Shown: positions 16,020 to 24,740, numbered from the stretch's first letter. The stretch is 64,000 bases of DNA from Endozoicomonas sp. NE40 (GCF_040549045.1 NZ_JBEWTB010000002.1:2828001-2892000), one strand, 5' to 3'. The notes: generated from the sequence alone by a model not told the origin. A program made the numbers and translations.

Positions 16020-16526
16020 ATGACCACTCCCCCCCATTCAAGGCTGATCTTTTTATTCGTGTCAGCCGTCTGTGCGGCGCTGATGGCGTTTTCATTTTAC
16101 CTTCAGTTCGCTTTAGAGCTGGAACCCTGTCCGCTGTGCATTTCGCAGAGAATCGTTATCACGGGACTTGGAATCGTTGCGCTGGTGGCAGCCCTGCATA
16201 ACCCGGTCAACAGAGGCTATCGCCGGTATGGAGGTTTTCTGGCCCTGTTCAGCCTGGCTGGCGCATTACTGGCGGGCAGACAGATATGGATACAGAACCT
16301 GCCACCGGAAAAGGTGCCTGCCTGTATGCCCGGTATTGAGTATCTTGTCGATATTCTTCCTGTTACAGACCTTCTGAGAATCATGCTGACAGGGACAGGC
16401 GATTGTGCAGACGTTCAATGGGTTTTTCTTGGACTGACAATACCTGGCTGGACTTTGATTCTTTTTATTGGCTTTATCGTTGCAGGTTTATTTGAATGCC
16501 TGAGAAAAAGAGACAGTGTTGTTTAA
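16020..16526 (+). CDS. dsbB: Disulfide bond formation protein B
   Basis: An inner-membrane quinone reductase that reoxidises periplasmic DsbA. The 168-aa protein has four hydrophobic membrane segments (about 8-28, 44-60, 70-88, 140-160). The first periplasmic pair is EPCPLC (Cys37, Cys40); the second pair is in VPACMP (about 101) and GDCADV (about 126). The start ATG gives a short basic N-terminus. It lies downstream of gshA and upstream of rsd, each with its own gap. Confidence 0.94.
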   Translation: MTTPPHSRLIFLFVSAVCAALMAFSFYLQFALELEPCPLCISQRIVITGLGIVALVAALHNPVNRGYRRYGGFLALFSLAGALLAGRQIWIQNLPPEKVPACMPGIEYLVDILPVTDLLRIMLTGTGDCADVQWVFLGLTIPGWTLILFIGFIVAGLFECLRKRDSVV

Positions 16527-16864
16527 TATTCTGTGCAGCTTGCTTTTGCTTTCTGCACTGGCTGTTAATGAATAAATGGCATCGTCTAAATGGAACTAAC
16601 GACTCAACTGCAAATAATTTTTTATAATTAAAGATTTTTTTTATATTTTGAATTGCAAGTTGAAAACGAAATGAGCCCTAAAATACAAGGGTTTCACCGT
16701 GGTGATTTTGTTTTAGGGAAAAAAACGTTTGGATATTTTGCAATTTGCCTCTTGCCGCAAAAATTTCACTGTCATAATCTAGCAACTGAATCATCAAATA
16801 ACCGGTGACTAAGTGATGCCGTTTCCATATCGATGATAAGATCCAACCGTCAAGAGGAACTGCC
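16527..16864. promoter_or_regulatory. AT-rich upstream region of rsd with structured element
   Basis: A 338-base gap, strongly AT-rich in its middle. It holds an 8-bp inverted repeat CCCTAAAA/TTTTAGGG (16676-16683 and 16711-16718) that encloses a smaller TCACC/GGTGA repeat. The rsd promoter is expected here; I assign no specific -35/-10. Confidence 0.4.
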
Positions 16865-17329
16865 ATGCTGGAGGGTTGCAAATCGGCCAAAGAGCGTTGG
16901 GGAGGCGTATCGCATATTATTGATCGCTGGCTCGGCGAACGTCAGGAATTGATTGTTCTTTTCTGTTCAGTTAATGGAATGGATCAATTTCACGATGACA
17001 AGCGCCCTGTCGCCAATAAATTAGAAGAAATGTGCCAGATTCTGGTTGACTATGCATCATCCGGGCATTTCGAAGTCTATGAGCAGCTTGTACGGGAGGG
17101 TATGGAGTTTGATGATGGTGGTATTGAAGTTGCCCAGTCCATCATCCCAAAGCTGGAAACAAATACGCAGGTTTGCCTCAGGTTTAATGATACCTGTGAA
17201 AGTATCAGCAGTGTTCAGATGCTGCATAACTCGCTGTCTGAACTTGGGGAAGCACTGGAAGAACGTTTCGCACTTGAAGATAAACTGATCGAAGTTCTGC
17301 ACGAATCCCACCGGGATCTGGTTACATAG
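16865..17329 (+). CDS. rsd: Anti-sigma-70 regulator Rsd/AlgQ
   Basis: Binds the housekeeping sigma factor and shifts RNA polymerase toward alternative sigma factors; the Pseudomonas orthologue AlgQ affects alginate and virulence. The 154-aa helical protein matches the family (CKSAKERWGGVSHIIDRWLGERQELIVLFCSV, DKRPVANKLEEMCQILVDYASSGHFEVYEQL). A GAGGAA ribosome site precedes the ATG. As in Pseudomonas, it is near algP and an FKBP gene. It ends at a strong palindromic terminator. Confidence 0.94.
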   Translation: MLEGCKSAKERWGGVSHIIDRWLGERQELIVLFCSVNGMDQFHDDKRPVANKLEEMCQILVDYASSGHFEVYEQLVREGMEFDDGGIEVAQSIIPKLETNTQVCLRFNDTCESISSVQMLHNSLSELGEALEERFALEDKLIEVLHESHRDLVT

Positions 17330-17387
17330 GCTGACAGAGTTTACAGTGCGCGTTACGGTTAGTCAGTTTAATGCAATATCTCAGGGA

Positions 17388-17431
17388 CAGTATGAAAAGA
17401 CCGGACTTATAAGTCCGGTCTTTTCATACTG
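17388..17431. terminator. 44-bp perfect palindromic bidirectional terminator
   Basis: Arms of 22 bases meet at 17409/17410 with no mismatch. The core GACCGGACT is flanked by AAAA and TTTT, so each strand reads a GC stem followed by T4. It separates convergent rsd and the FKBP gene. Confidence 0.9.
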
Positions 17432-17436
17432 GAACG

Positions 17437-18141
17437 CTATTTTTTCTCGTCTTTTTTAGCGTTGTCCTTTTTCACTTCAATTAGCTCCACTTTGAAGGTA
17501 AGTACTTCATTGGGGCCAATTCTGCCCGGAATTCCTCCAGGGCCATACGCCAGGTCAGCAGGAATAAATAACTCCCAGGTTGAGCCTTCAGGCATAGCCT
17601 TCAGGGCTTCTGTCCAACCACGAATCACCTGATTGAGTTTAAACGTCGCAGGTTGTTTTCGTTCATAAGAGCTGTCAAAGACGGTGCCGTCCAGCAGTTT
17701 ACCCTCGTAATGAACAGTGACTTCACTGGTTTCAAGAGGCTTTTCGCCTTTACCTTCTTTAATAATTCTGTATTGGAGGCCGCTTTCCATGGTTGAAATG
17801 CCGGGCTTTTTGCCATTTTCTTTCAGGAAAGCCTGCCCTTTTTCAAGGTTTTTAGCGGCTTCTTCCTGCAGTTTCTTCTGTTGTTTTTCTTCCTGTTCTT
17901 TACGGGCTTTTTCAATAAGCTGGAACATCTCCTGCTTTTCCAGCTCCAGAGGCTTGCCTTCCAGAGTATCTTTTATGCCTTTGGAAAGGGCATCAGCATT
18001 GACTCCTTCAAACTGCTTAAGCTGCTCAGCAAGAATCGACCCCAGACTATAGCTGACTTTATCAGCTTCCGATTCCAGTGCAGCAGAAGACTGTAGGGTA
18101 TATGACATCAATGCGATGCCGACCAAAGCTTTTAATCTCAT
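17437..18141 (-). CDS. FKBP-type peptidyl-prolyl isomerase, exported (Mip/FkpA-like)
   Basis: Speeds proline isomerisation of proteins in the envelope. The 234-aa precursor has a signal peptide (MRLKALVGIALMSYTLQSSA), a helical dimerisation/linker region with a long coiled coil (about 75-105, ARKEQEEKQQKKLQEEAAKN), and a C-terminal FKBP domain (about 120-222) with VHYEGKLLDGTVFDSSYERKQPATF, VIRGWTEALKAMPEG and LAYGPGGIPG. The last residues are Lys-rich (KKDNAKKDEKK), an unusual tail. Mip proteins are infectivity factors in Legionella, but housekeeping relatives are widespread. Confidence 0.93.
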   Translation of the reverse strand: MRLKALVGIALMSYTLQSSAALESEADKVSYSLGSILAEQLKQFEGVNADALSKGIKDTLEGKPLELEKQEMFQLIEKARKEQEEKQQKKLQEEAAKNLEKGQAFLKENGKKPGISTMESGLQYRIIKEGKGEKPLETSEVTVHYEGKLLDGTVFDSSYERKQPATFKLNQVIRGWTEALKAMPEGSTWELFIPADLAYGPGGIPGRIGPNEVLTFKVELIEVKKDNAKKDEKK

Positions 18142-18493
18142 GGAGTGTCTCTTTATGTAGGTTGTCCGGGATGCAAAAATAGCTTTTTTTGTCCTTGCAT
18201 CGTAATTTTTCCATCTTTGTGCATATATTAAAAGATATCAAGCGGTCTGTATCATTTTTTTGTAAAAAACCCTTCTTTTATAGTGTTATTGTTATTTTAA
18301 TGCTACGTGCATAACTCAATTTTTAAAAAGTTACGAATGTTTTTTTGGAATTTAATTAAGAAAAAATTTGCAGTCCTGTAATAAGCGCTCTATGTTTTTA
18401 CTTAAAACTGGGTATTAATTATTCAGATTTTTTATATGCAGTAATTTACGAAGTAATGGAGTACTTAATAAAGGCAATGACGAGGGACGACAA
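18142..18493. promoter_or_regulatory. AT-rich divergent promoter region, FKBP and algP
   Basis: 352 bases with no gene, very AT-rich, between divergently transcribed FKBP and algP. Promoters for both must lie here; no single -35/-10 pair is convincing. Confidence 0.45.
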
Positions 18494-19036
18494 ATGCCTG
18501 TAGCCAAGAGAAAACCAGTAGCTAAAAAAGCTGCTAAAAAACCAGCTGCCAGGAAGACAGTTAAAAAAGTAGTTAAAAAGGCAGCTACCCGTAAAGTTGA
18601 TCCGGTTAAAAAGCTTGAGAAAGAAATTGATGCTCTCAAGAAAAAACTGGATAAAGCCAAGGAGTCTTTGAAAAAGGCCAAGGCTAAAGCAAAAGCTTCT
18701 ACCAAGAAGACTGCTGCTAAAAAGTCTACCGCCAAAAAGACGACCAAAAAAGCCGCTACCAGAAAGAAAGCTGCTACGAAAAAGACGGTAGCCAGAAAAA
18801 AGCCTGCGGCTAAAAAGGCTGCTGCCAAGAAAACCACAAGAAAGGCTGCTACCAAGAAAAAGGCACCAGCTCGTAAGACGGCTGCCAAGAAAAAGGCACC
18901 AGCCAAAAAGGCCGCTAAAAAGACAGTAGCGAAGAAAAAAGCGCCTGCCAAAAAAGCTACCCGTAAAGTAGCTGCCAAGAAGAAAGCTCCTGCTAGAAAA
19001 GCTGCCAGCAGAAAGAGAGCGACTAAAAAGCGTTAA
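18494..19036 (+). CDS. algP: Histone H1-like DNA-binding protein AlgP
   Basis: A 180-aa protein made mostly of Lys-Ala-Pro repeats (AAKK, KKAPAKKA, KKPAARK) like the C-terminal tail of histone H1; it should bind DNA non-specifically. A short non-repetitive helical segment (DPVKKLEKEIDALKKKLDKAKESLKKA, about 36-62) may dimerise. In Pseudomonas AlgP affects alginate gene expression and its repeats vary between strains, so copy-number variation is likely here too. The antisense strand is also open only because of the repeat composition. Confidence 0.9.
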   Translation: MPVAKRKPVAKKAAKKPAARKTVKKVVKKAATRKVDPVKKLEKEIDALKKKLDKAKESLKKAKAKAKASTKKTAAKKSTAKKTTKKAATRKKAATKKTVARKKPAAKKAAAKKTTRKAATKKKAPARKTAAKKKAPAKKAAKKTVAKKKAPAKKATRKVAAKKKAPARKAASRKRATKKR

Positions 19037-19061
19037 GCCTTTTTGCCTGTAGGCTTATCCG

Positions 19062-19088
19062 GCAGGGGGGCTTCCCCCCTGCGTTTTT
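19062..19088 (+). terminator. Intrinsic terminator after algP
   Basis: A 9-bp stem GCAGGGGGG with its complement (19062-19070 and 19074-19082), a 3-base loop, followed by GTTTTT. Confidence 0.88.
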
Positions 19089-19223
19089 CCTATAACGATT
19101 TTCATTCCCTCTCGCTTGCATTTTGCGAGTGCTTCCTTAGTGGTGGTATAGCGGCGATATCGTAGCGATACCAGCCACTCTTTTTATTGAGCGGGTTTTA
19201 TTGAACGAGTTTTATTCCCCAGC

Positions 19224-19260
19224 CTTCCTCCCTCCGGTAAATTCCTTATAATGCGCGGCA
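19224..19260 (+). promoter_or_regulatory. Promoter close to ABC-F start
   Basis: A perfect TATAAT at 19247-19252. Transcription would begin about 7-8 bases later, at or next to the A of the ATG at 19260, so the message may be leaderless. The -35 at about 19224-19229 (CTTCCT) is poor. Confidence 0.45.
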
Positions 19261-21170
19261 TGATCACATTGAATTCAGTCAGCTTACAGCGCTCTGGAAA
19301 AGTCCTGCTTGAAGACACCAGTGCAACAATTCATCACGGCCAGCATGTCGGGCTGGTGGGAGCCAACGGTTGCGGAAAGTCCAGCCTGTTAGCCCTGCTC
19401 ATGGGAGAGCTGCAGCCAGACCAGGGCGATGTATCCATTGATCCGGGGCGGGGCATTGCCCACATGGCTCAGGAAATCAAGGCGCTTGAGCGCAAGGCGG
19501 TCGAATACGTTCTTGACGGGGATGAGCAGCTCCGTGCCATTGAGCAGAAGATCAATGACGCTGAAACCGCAGGTCAGCACGAAAAACTGGCCGAGCTTCA
19601 TGAGCAGCTGCTGCAGGCCGACGGTTATACGGCTCGCTCCAGGGCTGAACAGATGCTGCATGGCCTGGGGTTTGGTAATGACCAGATTGAAAACAGTGTC
19701 AAAGACTTCTCCGGTGGTTGGCGTATGCGCCTGAATCTGGCACGTACCCTGATGAGCCCGTCTGACGTTCTGTTCCTTGACGAGCCGACCAACCACCTGG
19801 ACCTTGATGCCATTGTCTGGCTGGAAGGTTTCCTGCAACGCTACCAGGGAACACTGGTGGTCATTTCCCACGACCGGGATTTTCTCGATGCGGTCACCGA
19901 TATCACCATTCATATTGAACACCAGAAAACCAACGCTTACCGGGGCAATTACTCTGCCTTTGAACGAATGCGTGCTGAACGGCTGCAACAGCAGCAGGCT
20001 GCGTTTGAGAGACAGCAGAAGCAACGGGAGCACATGGAAAAGTTCGTAGAACGTTTCCGCGCCAAGGCCACTAAAGCCAAACAGGCCCAGAGCCGTTTAA
20101 AAGCGCTGGCCCGGCTGGAAGACATTGCTCCGGCACATGTGGATTCGCCTTTTACCTTCCGTTTTCCTGAACCGGATAAAATGTCTTCCCCCCTGCTATC
20201 GATTGACCAGGGAGAGCTGGGTTATGGGGATAAGGCACTGCTGAAGCTTAAACTCAGTGTTTTGCCAGGTTCCCGTATCGGTCTGCTGGGGGCCAATGGT
20301 GCCGGTAAATCCACCCTGATTCGCACACTGGCGCAGGAGCTGCCACTGATTGCCGGTAAACGACAGGACGGTGAGCATTTGAAAGTGGGCTATTTTGCCC
20401 AGCACCAGCTGGAAAGTCTGGACTCTCATGCCAGTCCTGCCCTGCATCTGCAGAGGATCAGCCCGGATGCAAGAGAACAGGAACTGAGAAACTTTCTGGG
20501 TGGTTTTGGCTTTCATGGCGATAAAGCGACAGAAACCATTGAAGGCTTCTCCGGTGGCGAGCAGGCACGGTTGGCTCTGGCGATCGTTGCCTGGCAGAAA
20601 CCTAACCTTTTGTTGCTGGACGAACCAACCAACCACCTTGATCTGGAAATGCGCCATGCGCTGACTATGGCGTTACAGGAATTCGAAGGGGCGATGATTC
20701 TGGTTTCTCACGACAGAAACCTTTTACGCAGCACGACGGATGAACTGCTGCTGGTGCATGATGGCTCAGTGGATGTGTTTGCAGGTGATCTGGACGATTA
20801 CAGCGACTGGCTGACAAAACATCGTACGCAGGCTACTGAGCAGCAGAACGAAGGTTCTGAAGAAGTGACAGCGCATTCAGCCCAGGGAAGAAAAGACCAG
20901 AAACGCCTTGCTGCTGAGCGCCGTAACGCCATGCGACCATTGAAGAAACAGGCAGAAAAGCTGGAGTCACAACTGGACAAACTGCAAACCCGTTTGGCGG
21001 CAGTGGAAGATGAGCTGGCGGATTCATCGATTTACGATGCTGCGGAAAAAGACCGACTCAAAAACCTGCTGGCAGAGCAGACAGACCTGACCAGAGGTAT
21101 CAATAACACCGAAGAAGAGTGGATGATGGCTCTTGAAGAGCTTGAGGCACTTGAGCGGGAACTGTCGTAG
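19260..21170 (+). CDS. yheS: ABC-F family ATPase (YheS-like)
   Basis: A soluble protein with two fused ATPase domains and no membrane part; ABC-F proteins act on the ribosome. Domain 1 has Walker A GANGCGKSS (about 34-42), signature SGGWRMRLNLARTL and Walker B VLFLDEPTNHLD; domain 2 has GANGAGKST (about 344), SGGEQARLALA and LLLLDEPTNHLD. The interdomain linker (about 240-290) and the C-terminal extension (about 540-636) form charged coiled coils. I chose the ATG at 19260, which gives the usual YheS start MITLNSVSLQR; an ATG three codons upstream overlaps the TATAAT box. Confidence 0.92.
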   Translation: MITLNSVSLQRSGKVLLEDTSATIHHGQHVGLVGANGCGKSSLLALLMGELQPDQGDVSIDPGRGIAHMAQEIKALERKAVEYVLDGDEQLRAIEQKINDAETAGQHEKLAELHEQLLQADGYTARSRAEQMLHGLGFGNDQIENSVKDFSGGWRMRLNLARTLMSPSDVLFLDEPTNHLDLDAIVWLEGFLQRYQGTLVVISHDRDFLDAVTDITIHIEHQKTNAYRGNYSAFERMRAERLQQQQAAFERQQKQREHMEKFVERFRAKATKAKQAQSRLKALARLEDIAPAHVDSPFTFRFPEPDKMSSPLLSIDQGELGYGDKALLKLKLSVLPGSRIGLLGANGAGKSTLIRTLAQELPLIAGKRQDGEHLKVGYFAQHQLESLDSHASPALHLQRISPDAREQELRNFLGGFGFHGDKATETIEGFSGGEQARLALAIVAWQKPNLLLLDEPTNHLDLEMRHALTMALQEFEGAMILVSHDRNLLRSTTDELLLVHDGSVDVFAGDLDDYSDWLTKHRTQATEQQNEGSEEVTAHSAQGRKDQKRLAAERRNAMRPLKKQAEKLESQLDKLQTRLAAVEDELADSSIYDAAEKDRLKNLLAEQTDLTRGINNTEEEWMMALEELEALERELS

Positions 21171-21183
21171 ATAGGCGGTACCA

Positions 21184-21244
21184 TGCTCACCCGACAAGGT
21201 TCACCCGACAAGCATTTTTCCGGGTGAACCTTGTCGGGTGAGCA
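21184..21244. terminator. Long hairpin with 24-bp perfect stem
   Basis: Arms 21184-21207 and 21221-21244, 13-base loop ending in T5. The left arm contains two copies of CACCCGACAAG in tandem. It separates the convergent ABC-F gene and the small gene at 21251. It probably terminates both, though the stem is longer than needed and could be a small repeat element. Confidence 0.7.
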
Positions 21245-21250
21245 AGAGCA

Positions 21251-21487
21251 TCAGGCTTCGTAAGCCGCTTCTTCTTCCGCAACGTCTTCAGAAACGTTGT
21301 CCAGTTTACCCAGTAAAGCACCAACGCGCTCACCCCAGGCACTTAATTCCTGCTTCAGCTCAGCGTTTTCCTGCTCCATACGGGTATTGGCAGTGCGCAG
21401 CTCTTCCAGTTCCATACGGGTCAGTTCGAGCTTGTCGATCAGGTTTTGCAGCTTGGATTCCAGATGGCCTAAGGATTCAATGGACAT
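21251..21487 (-). CDS. Small coiled-coil protein, ZapB/TIGR02449-like
   Basis: A 78-aa almost wholly helical protein: LGHLESKLQNLIDKLELTRMELEELRTANTRMEQENAELKQEL forms a continuous heptad coiled coil, followed by an acidic tail (VSEDVAEEEAAYEA). This matches the small TIGR02449-type proteins that in Pseudomonas lie next to zapA and are thought to act in cell division, like ZapB. I start at the ATG 21485-21487; an upstream in-frame ATG at 21508 would add MLVLETH. No zapA gene is adjacent here. Confidence 0.78.
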   Translation of the reverse strand: MSIESLGHLESKLQNLIDKLELTRMELEELRTANTRMEQENAELKQELSAWGERVGALLGKLDNVSEDVAEEEAAYEA

Positions 21488-21940
21488 ATGTGTTTCTAGC
21501 ACCAGCATTTTGTCAGTTAACAGGGCTCTCTGCGGATACGCATACAGGCGGGTATAGCAGCAGAGTTTCGTACTCAGCCATACGATAGCACATAGTTTTA
21601 ATAAGTACCTCGTTGCAGAGCCGGTTTGCTTATCCGTACTTTTACCTTTTTACTTTATGCACCGTGAAAAAGGTATTTCGTAAGGGAATGGTAAGTTCTG
21701 GTGATCTGGAATTTATGGTGGATTTAGCAACTATACTTTGCGAAATTGAATAGCGAAAATAATCGCTATCTGACATGTAAATGGGCCATATTTGTCAGGT
21801 GTCTTGTTATTTGCATCACCATACACGCTGTCACTGATGCTGGCAGTTTCTTCTCGATCAGGCAGCAGCATGTCTGAACGCTGTATTTCCGGAAGAGAGA
21901 TGGCGGTGTACCCGGGGGCTTTTGCCTCAAGGAGTATTGC
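21488..21940. other. Intergenic region without assigned gene
   Basis: About 450 bases. It must hold the promoter of the ZapB-like gene (reading left) and perhaps that of the small gene at 21941. A minus-strand frame at 21731-22075 has no coding signature and conflicts with that gene, so it is not annotated. Confidence 0.4.
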
Positions 21941-22165
21941 ATGAGCGAGACGACACAGCCCTGTGCCAGAATCGTTTCTGTGCTCAATGTTGAAGATGAA
22001 GCCATGCGCGCTTTTTACAACTCTCTCACACACGACCAGAGTGTCGAAGATTACATCTCTGCACGGCATCTGCATTTTGCTTCACAGGTTGTCGAAGGTG
22101 TGTTTCTTAATCATTTGTTGGCTCTGACCGAGCTGGCTCTGGATCATTGCAGTTCTGCCAGCTGA
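21941..22165 (+). CDS. Small hypothetical protein
   Basis: A 74-aa frame supported by a textbook ribosome site AAGGAG six bases before the ATG. The product is soluble and helical with a Leu-rich C-terminus (FLNHLLALTELALDHCSSAS) and no recognisable domain. It could also be the remnant of a longer gene or a leader peptide ahead of metX, which begins 188 bases downstream. Confidence 0.45.
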   Translation: MSETTQPCARIVSVLNVEDEAMRAFYNSLTHDQSVEDYISARHLHFASQVVEGVFLNHLLALTELALDHCSSAS

Positions 22166-22353
22166 CAACCATCGCCATTGCCGATAAACTGCAACGTCCT
22201 GTTCCTGTGATGTCTGCTGACTCTGGTAGATGCAGGAGCGGGAGGGGGCGGAATACTTCGAATAAAACCTGGCTCCGTAAACAGCTTTAAAAAAAGCTCC
22301 GGGAATGGAGCGCATAAGACCAGATAAGACTAAATAGAACGACAGGAAGTATT

Positions 22354-23598
22354 ATGCCAGAAGTCATACCTGCCCATTCGGTAGGGCTGGTTACACCTCA
22401 GACCCTCCATTTTGATGAACCTCTCGAACTGAGTTGTGGTCGTAGTTTGCCCGGTTTTGATCTGGTGATCGAAACTTATGGAACCCTTAATGCCGATCAC
22501 AGCAATGCTGTGCTGATCTGTCATGCCCTGAGTGGACATCACCATGCTGCCGGTTACCATTCCATGGACGATCGTAAGCCCGGGTGGTGGGATAACTGCA
22601 TTGGTCCCGGCAAGCCCATTGATACTGACCGTTTTTTTGTGGTCAGCCTGAATAACCTTGGTGGCTGTCATGGCAGTACAGGACCGGTCAGTATCAACCC
22701 GGATACCGACAAACCCTATGGTCCGGACTTCCCGATCGTCACGGTAGAAGACTGGGTACAGAGCCAGGCTCGTTTATCTGATCGCCTTGGTATTGAACAA
22801 TGGGCTGCTATTGTGGGCGGCAGCCTCGGAGGTATGCAGGCTCTGCAATGGTCTGTCGCTTATCCGGATCGTTTGCGACATGCAGTTGTGATTGCTTCTG
22901 CGCCCAAGTTGTCAGCACAGAATATCGCCTTTAACGAGGTGGCACGTCAGGCGATTATGTCCGATGAACAGTTCCGTGAAGGTCGTTATCTGGAACATGA
23001 AACCATTCCGCGCAGCGGGCTTGGGCTGGCTCGAATGGTGGGTCACATCACCTATCTTTCAGATGATGCCATGGGCGCTAAATTTGGTCGGGAACTCAAG
23101 AACGATGTGTTCAGTTTTGATTATGACGTTCAGTTTCAGATTGAGAGCTATCTGCGTTATCAGGGTGAAAATTTCTCCGGCCACTTCGATGCCAATACTT
23201 ACCTGTTGATGACCCGGGCGCTGGATTACTTCGACCCTGCCAGCCAGCATAACGATAACCTTGCCAAAGCCCTGTCAGCGGCCAACGCTCAATTTATGCT
23301 GGTGTCGTTTACAACCGACTGGCGTTTTTCTCCTGAGCGTTCCAGGGAAATTGTGGATGCGTTGCTGGATGCCGGGAAAGAGGTCTCCTATCTCGAAATT
23401 GATGCGCCCCAGGGGCATGATGCCTTCCTGATGGATATACCCCGCTATATGCAGGCGATTTCGGCGTATATGAACCGTGTTGCGGTTGATTGTGGTGCGG
23501 TGAGTAGTGGTGCGGTCAATACTGATACGGTCAATACTGGCGCGATCAATAGTGGTGCTTCGGTTAAAGCGAGTCAGAGCAGGGAGGAGCTGGCATGA
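22354..23598 (+). CDS. metX: Homoserine O-acyltransferase (MetX)
   Basis: Acylates homoserine in methionine synthesis; gammaproteobacterial relatives often use succinyl-CoA (MetXS) rather than acetyl-CoA, which sequence reading cannot settle. An alpha/beta hydrolase with nucleophile elbow GGSLGGMQAL (about 146-155, Ser148), an early ALSGHHHAAGYH motif, and the late Asp/His (FTTDWRFSPERS; APQGHDAFLMD). The 414 aa include an odd C-terminal tail of five-residue repeats (GAVNT type, about 376-405) after the enzyme proper. The stop overlaps the metW start by four bases (ATGA). Confidence 0.94.
   Translation: MPEVIPAHSVGLVTPQTLHFDEPLELSCGRSLPGFDLVIETYGTLNADHSNAVLICHALSGHHHAAGYHSMDDRKPGWWDNCIGPGKPIDTDRFFVVSLNNLGGCHGSTGPVSINPDTDKPYGPDFPIVTVEDWVQSQARLSDRLGIEQWAAIVGGSLGGMQALQWSVAYPDRLRHAVVIASAPKLSAQNIAFNEVARQAIMSDEQFREGRYLEHETIPRSGLGLARMVGHITYLSDDAMGAKFGRELKNDVFSFDYDVQFQIESYLRYQGENFSGHFDANTYLLMTRALDYFDPASQHNDNLAKALSAANAQFMLVSFTTDWRFSPERSREIVDALLDAGKEVSYLEIDAPQGHDAFLMDIPRYMQAISAYMNRVAVDCGAVSSGAVNTDTVNTGAINSGASVKASQSREELA
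23479..23568 (+). repeat. 15-bp minisatellite in the 3' end of metX
   Basis: About six degenerate copies of a 15-base unit close to GGTGCGGTCAATACT (units begin at 23479, 23494, 23509, 23524, 23539, 23554). Unit length is a multiple of three, so copy change would lengthen or shorten the MetX tail without a frameshift. Confidence 0.75.
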
Positions 23599-24191
23599 GC
23601 AGACGTAATGATTTCGATATAATACGACAGTGGATAAAACCGCAGAGTCGGGTTCTGGATCTTGCCTGTGGCAATGGCGAACTGTTGAAATCTCTGAAGC
23701 AGGAAAAGCAGGTAAAAGGCTACGGTCTGGAGATCAACCCCCAGAATATTGAACGCTGTATTGTTAATGGCATCAATGTCCTTGAGCAGGATATTGACCA
23801 GGGGCTGGGGAATTTCCGTGATGGCAGTTTCGATACCGTCATCATGACTCAGGCATTGCAGGTTCTTCGCCACCCTCACCTCGTTCTGGATGAAATGCTC
23901 AGGGTGGGCAGGGAGTGCATTGTGACCTTTCCAAACTTTGGGCATTGGCGCTGTCGCTGGTACTTATCCACACAAGGTAAAATGCCGGTATCCAGATTTA
24001 TGCCCTATACCTGGTATGACACGCCAAATATTCACTTCTGTACGTTCAGGGATTTTGAAGAACTCTGTCGGCAGAAGCAATTAACTGTCATTGAGCGGCT
24101 GGTAGTGGATAATGCTCACAAAGGGGACTGGAAAACTAAATGGTTCCCAAACCTGATGGGCGAGATTGCGATTTATCATCTAACCAGGTGA
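23595..24191 (+). CDS. metW: Methionine biosynthesis protein MetW
   Basis: A SAM-dependent methyltransferase-fold protein that works with MetX. The 198-aa length fits. The glycine-rich SAM motif is VLDLACGNGELLKSL (about 15-29), followed by GYGLEINPQNIERC and the MetW-specific VTFPNFGHWRCRWYL and PYTWYDTPNIHFCTFRDFE. Translation is coupled to metX by an ATGA overlap. Confidence 0.95.
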   Translation: MSRRNDFDIIRQWIKPQSRVLDLACGNGELLKSLKQEKQVKGYGLEINPQNIERCIVNGINVLEQDIDQGLGNFRDGSFDTVIMTQALQVLRHPHLVLDEMLRVGRECIVTFPNFGHWRCRWYLSTQGKMPVSRFMPYTWYDTPNIHFCTFRDFEELCRQKQLTVIERLVVDNAHKGDWKTKWFPNLMGEIAIYHLTR

Positions 24192-24244
24192 TCAGGAATT
24201 AACCCTGTGATCTGGGAGTAACTCTGTGACCTGGAAATAAAGAG
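24188..24244 (+). repeat. Three tandem 19-bp degenerate repeats
   Basis: Units start at 24188, 24207 and 24226, each beginning GTGA(T/C)C and holding an A-rich centre. They span the metW stop codon and reach to just before the next gene's ATG, its AAAGAGG ribosome site lying in the last unit. Confidence 0.55.
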
Positions 24245-24251
24245 GTGCAGC

Positions 24252-24740
24252 ATGAAAATAATAAACACCAAAAAATCGTTTTTAGTACTTCTGGCCGGTT
24301 TGCTGATACTTGGCAGCGCATGGGCTGCCCCTGTTCCTGAGGCGAGGGTGTTGAAAAATGAGCCCCTGCGCTTCGGTGATTACGAGGTGTATTTTTCCGC
24401 ATTCAACAGTACGTTCATAACACCGGAAATTGCCAGAGTTTACCAACTGGAGCGGGGCCCGAAACACGGTCTTGTGAATATTGCGATTCGCAATGTTAAA
24501 GACAGTGAGGTCGGCAAAGCAGTGACTGCACAGTTGGAAGGTCAGCAGAAAAACCTTCTGCAACAGTCAGTGTCCCTGCAGTTTAAGGAAGTAAAGGAAG
24601 GCTCTGCAGTCTATTATCTGGCAAGTTTCCGGTTCAGTAATGAAGAGCTGCTGGAATTCAGCATCGACGTAAAGCCTGAAGGTTCGGACACCAGCTATCT
24701 GGTTAAATTCAGGCAGACTTTTTATCAGGACGGTAAATAA
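24252..24740 (+). CDS. DUF4426 exported protein
   Basis: A 162-aa protein with a signal peptide (KKSFLVLLAGLLILGSAWA, cleavage after AWA) and a single beta-rich domain starting EPLRFGDYEVYFSAFNSTFITPEIARVYQL, the signature of the DUF4426 family. The function of the family is unknown. It lies between metW and rdgB, the same position as in Pseudomonas, and is probably co-transcribed. AGAGG precedes its ATG. Confidence 0.88.
   Translation: MKIINTKKSFLVLLAGLLILGSAWAAPVPEARVLKNEPLRFGDYEVYFSAFNSTFITPEIARVYQLERGPKHGLVNIAIRNVKDSEVGKAVTAQLEGQQKNLLQQSVSLQFKEVKEGSAVYYLASFRFSNEELLEFSIDVKPEGSDTSYLVKFRQTFYQDGK

Noticed and set aside
18415..18978. 187-codon hydrophobic minus-strand frame
   Set aside because: Exists only because AlgP Lys-Ala repeats read as Leu/Phe/Ala on the other strand.
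21731..22075. 114-codon minus-strand frame
   Set aside because: No ribosome site or domain; overlaps the gene at 21941 that has AAGGAG.
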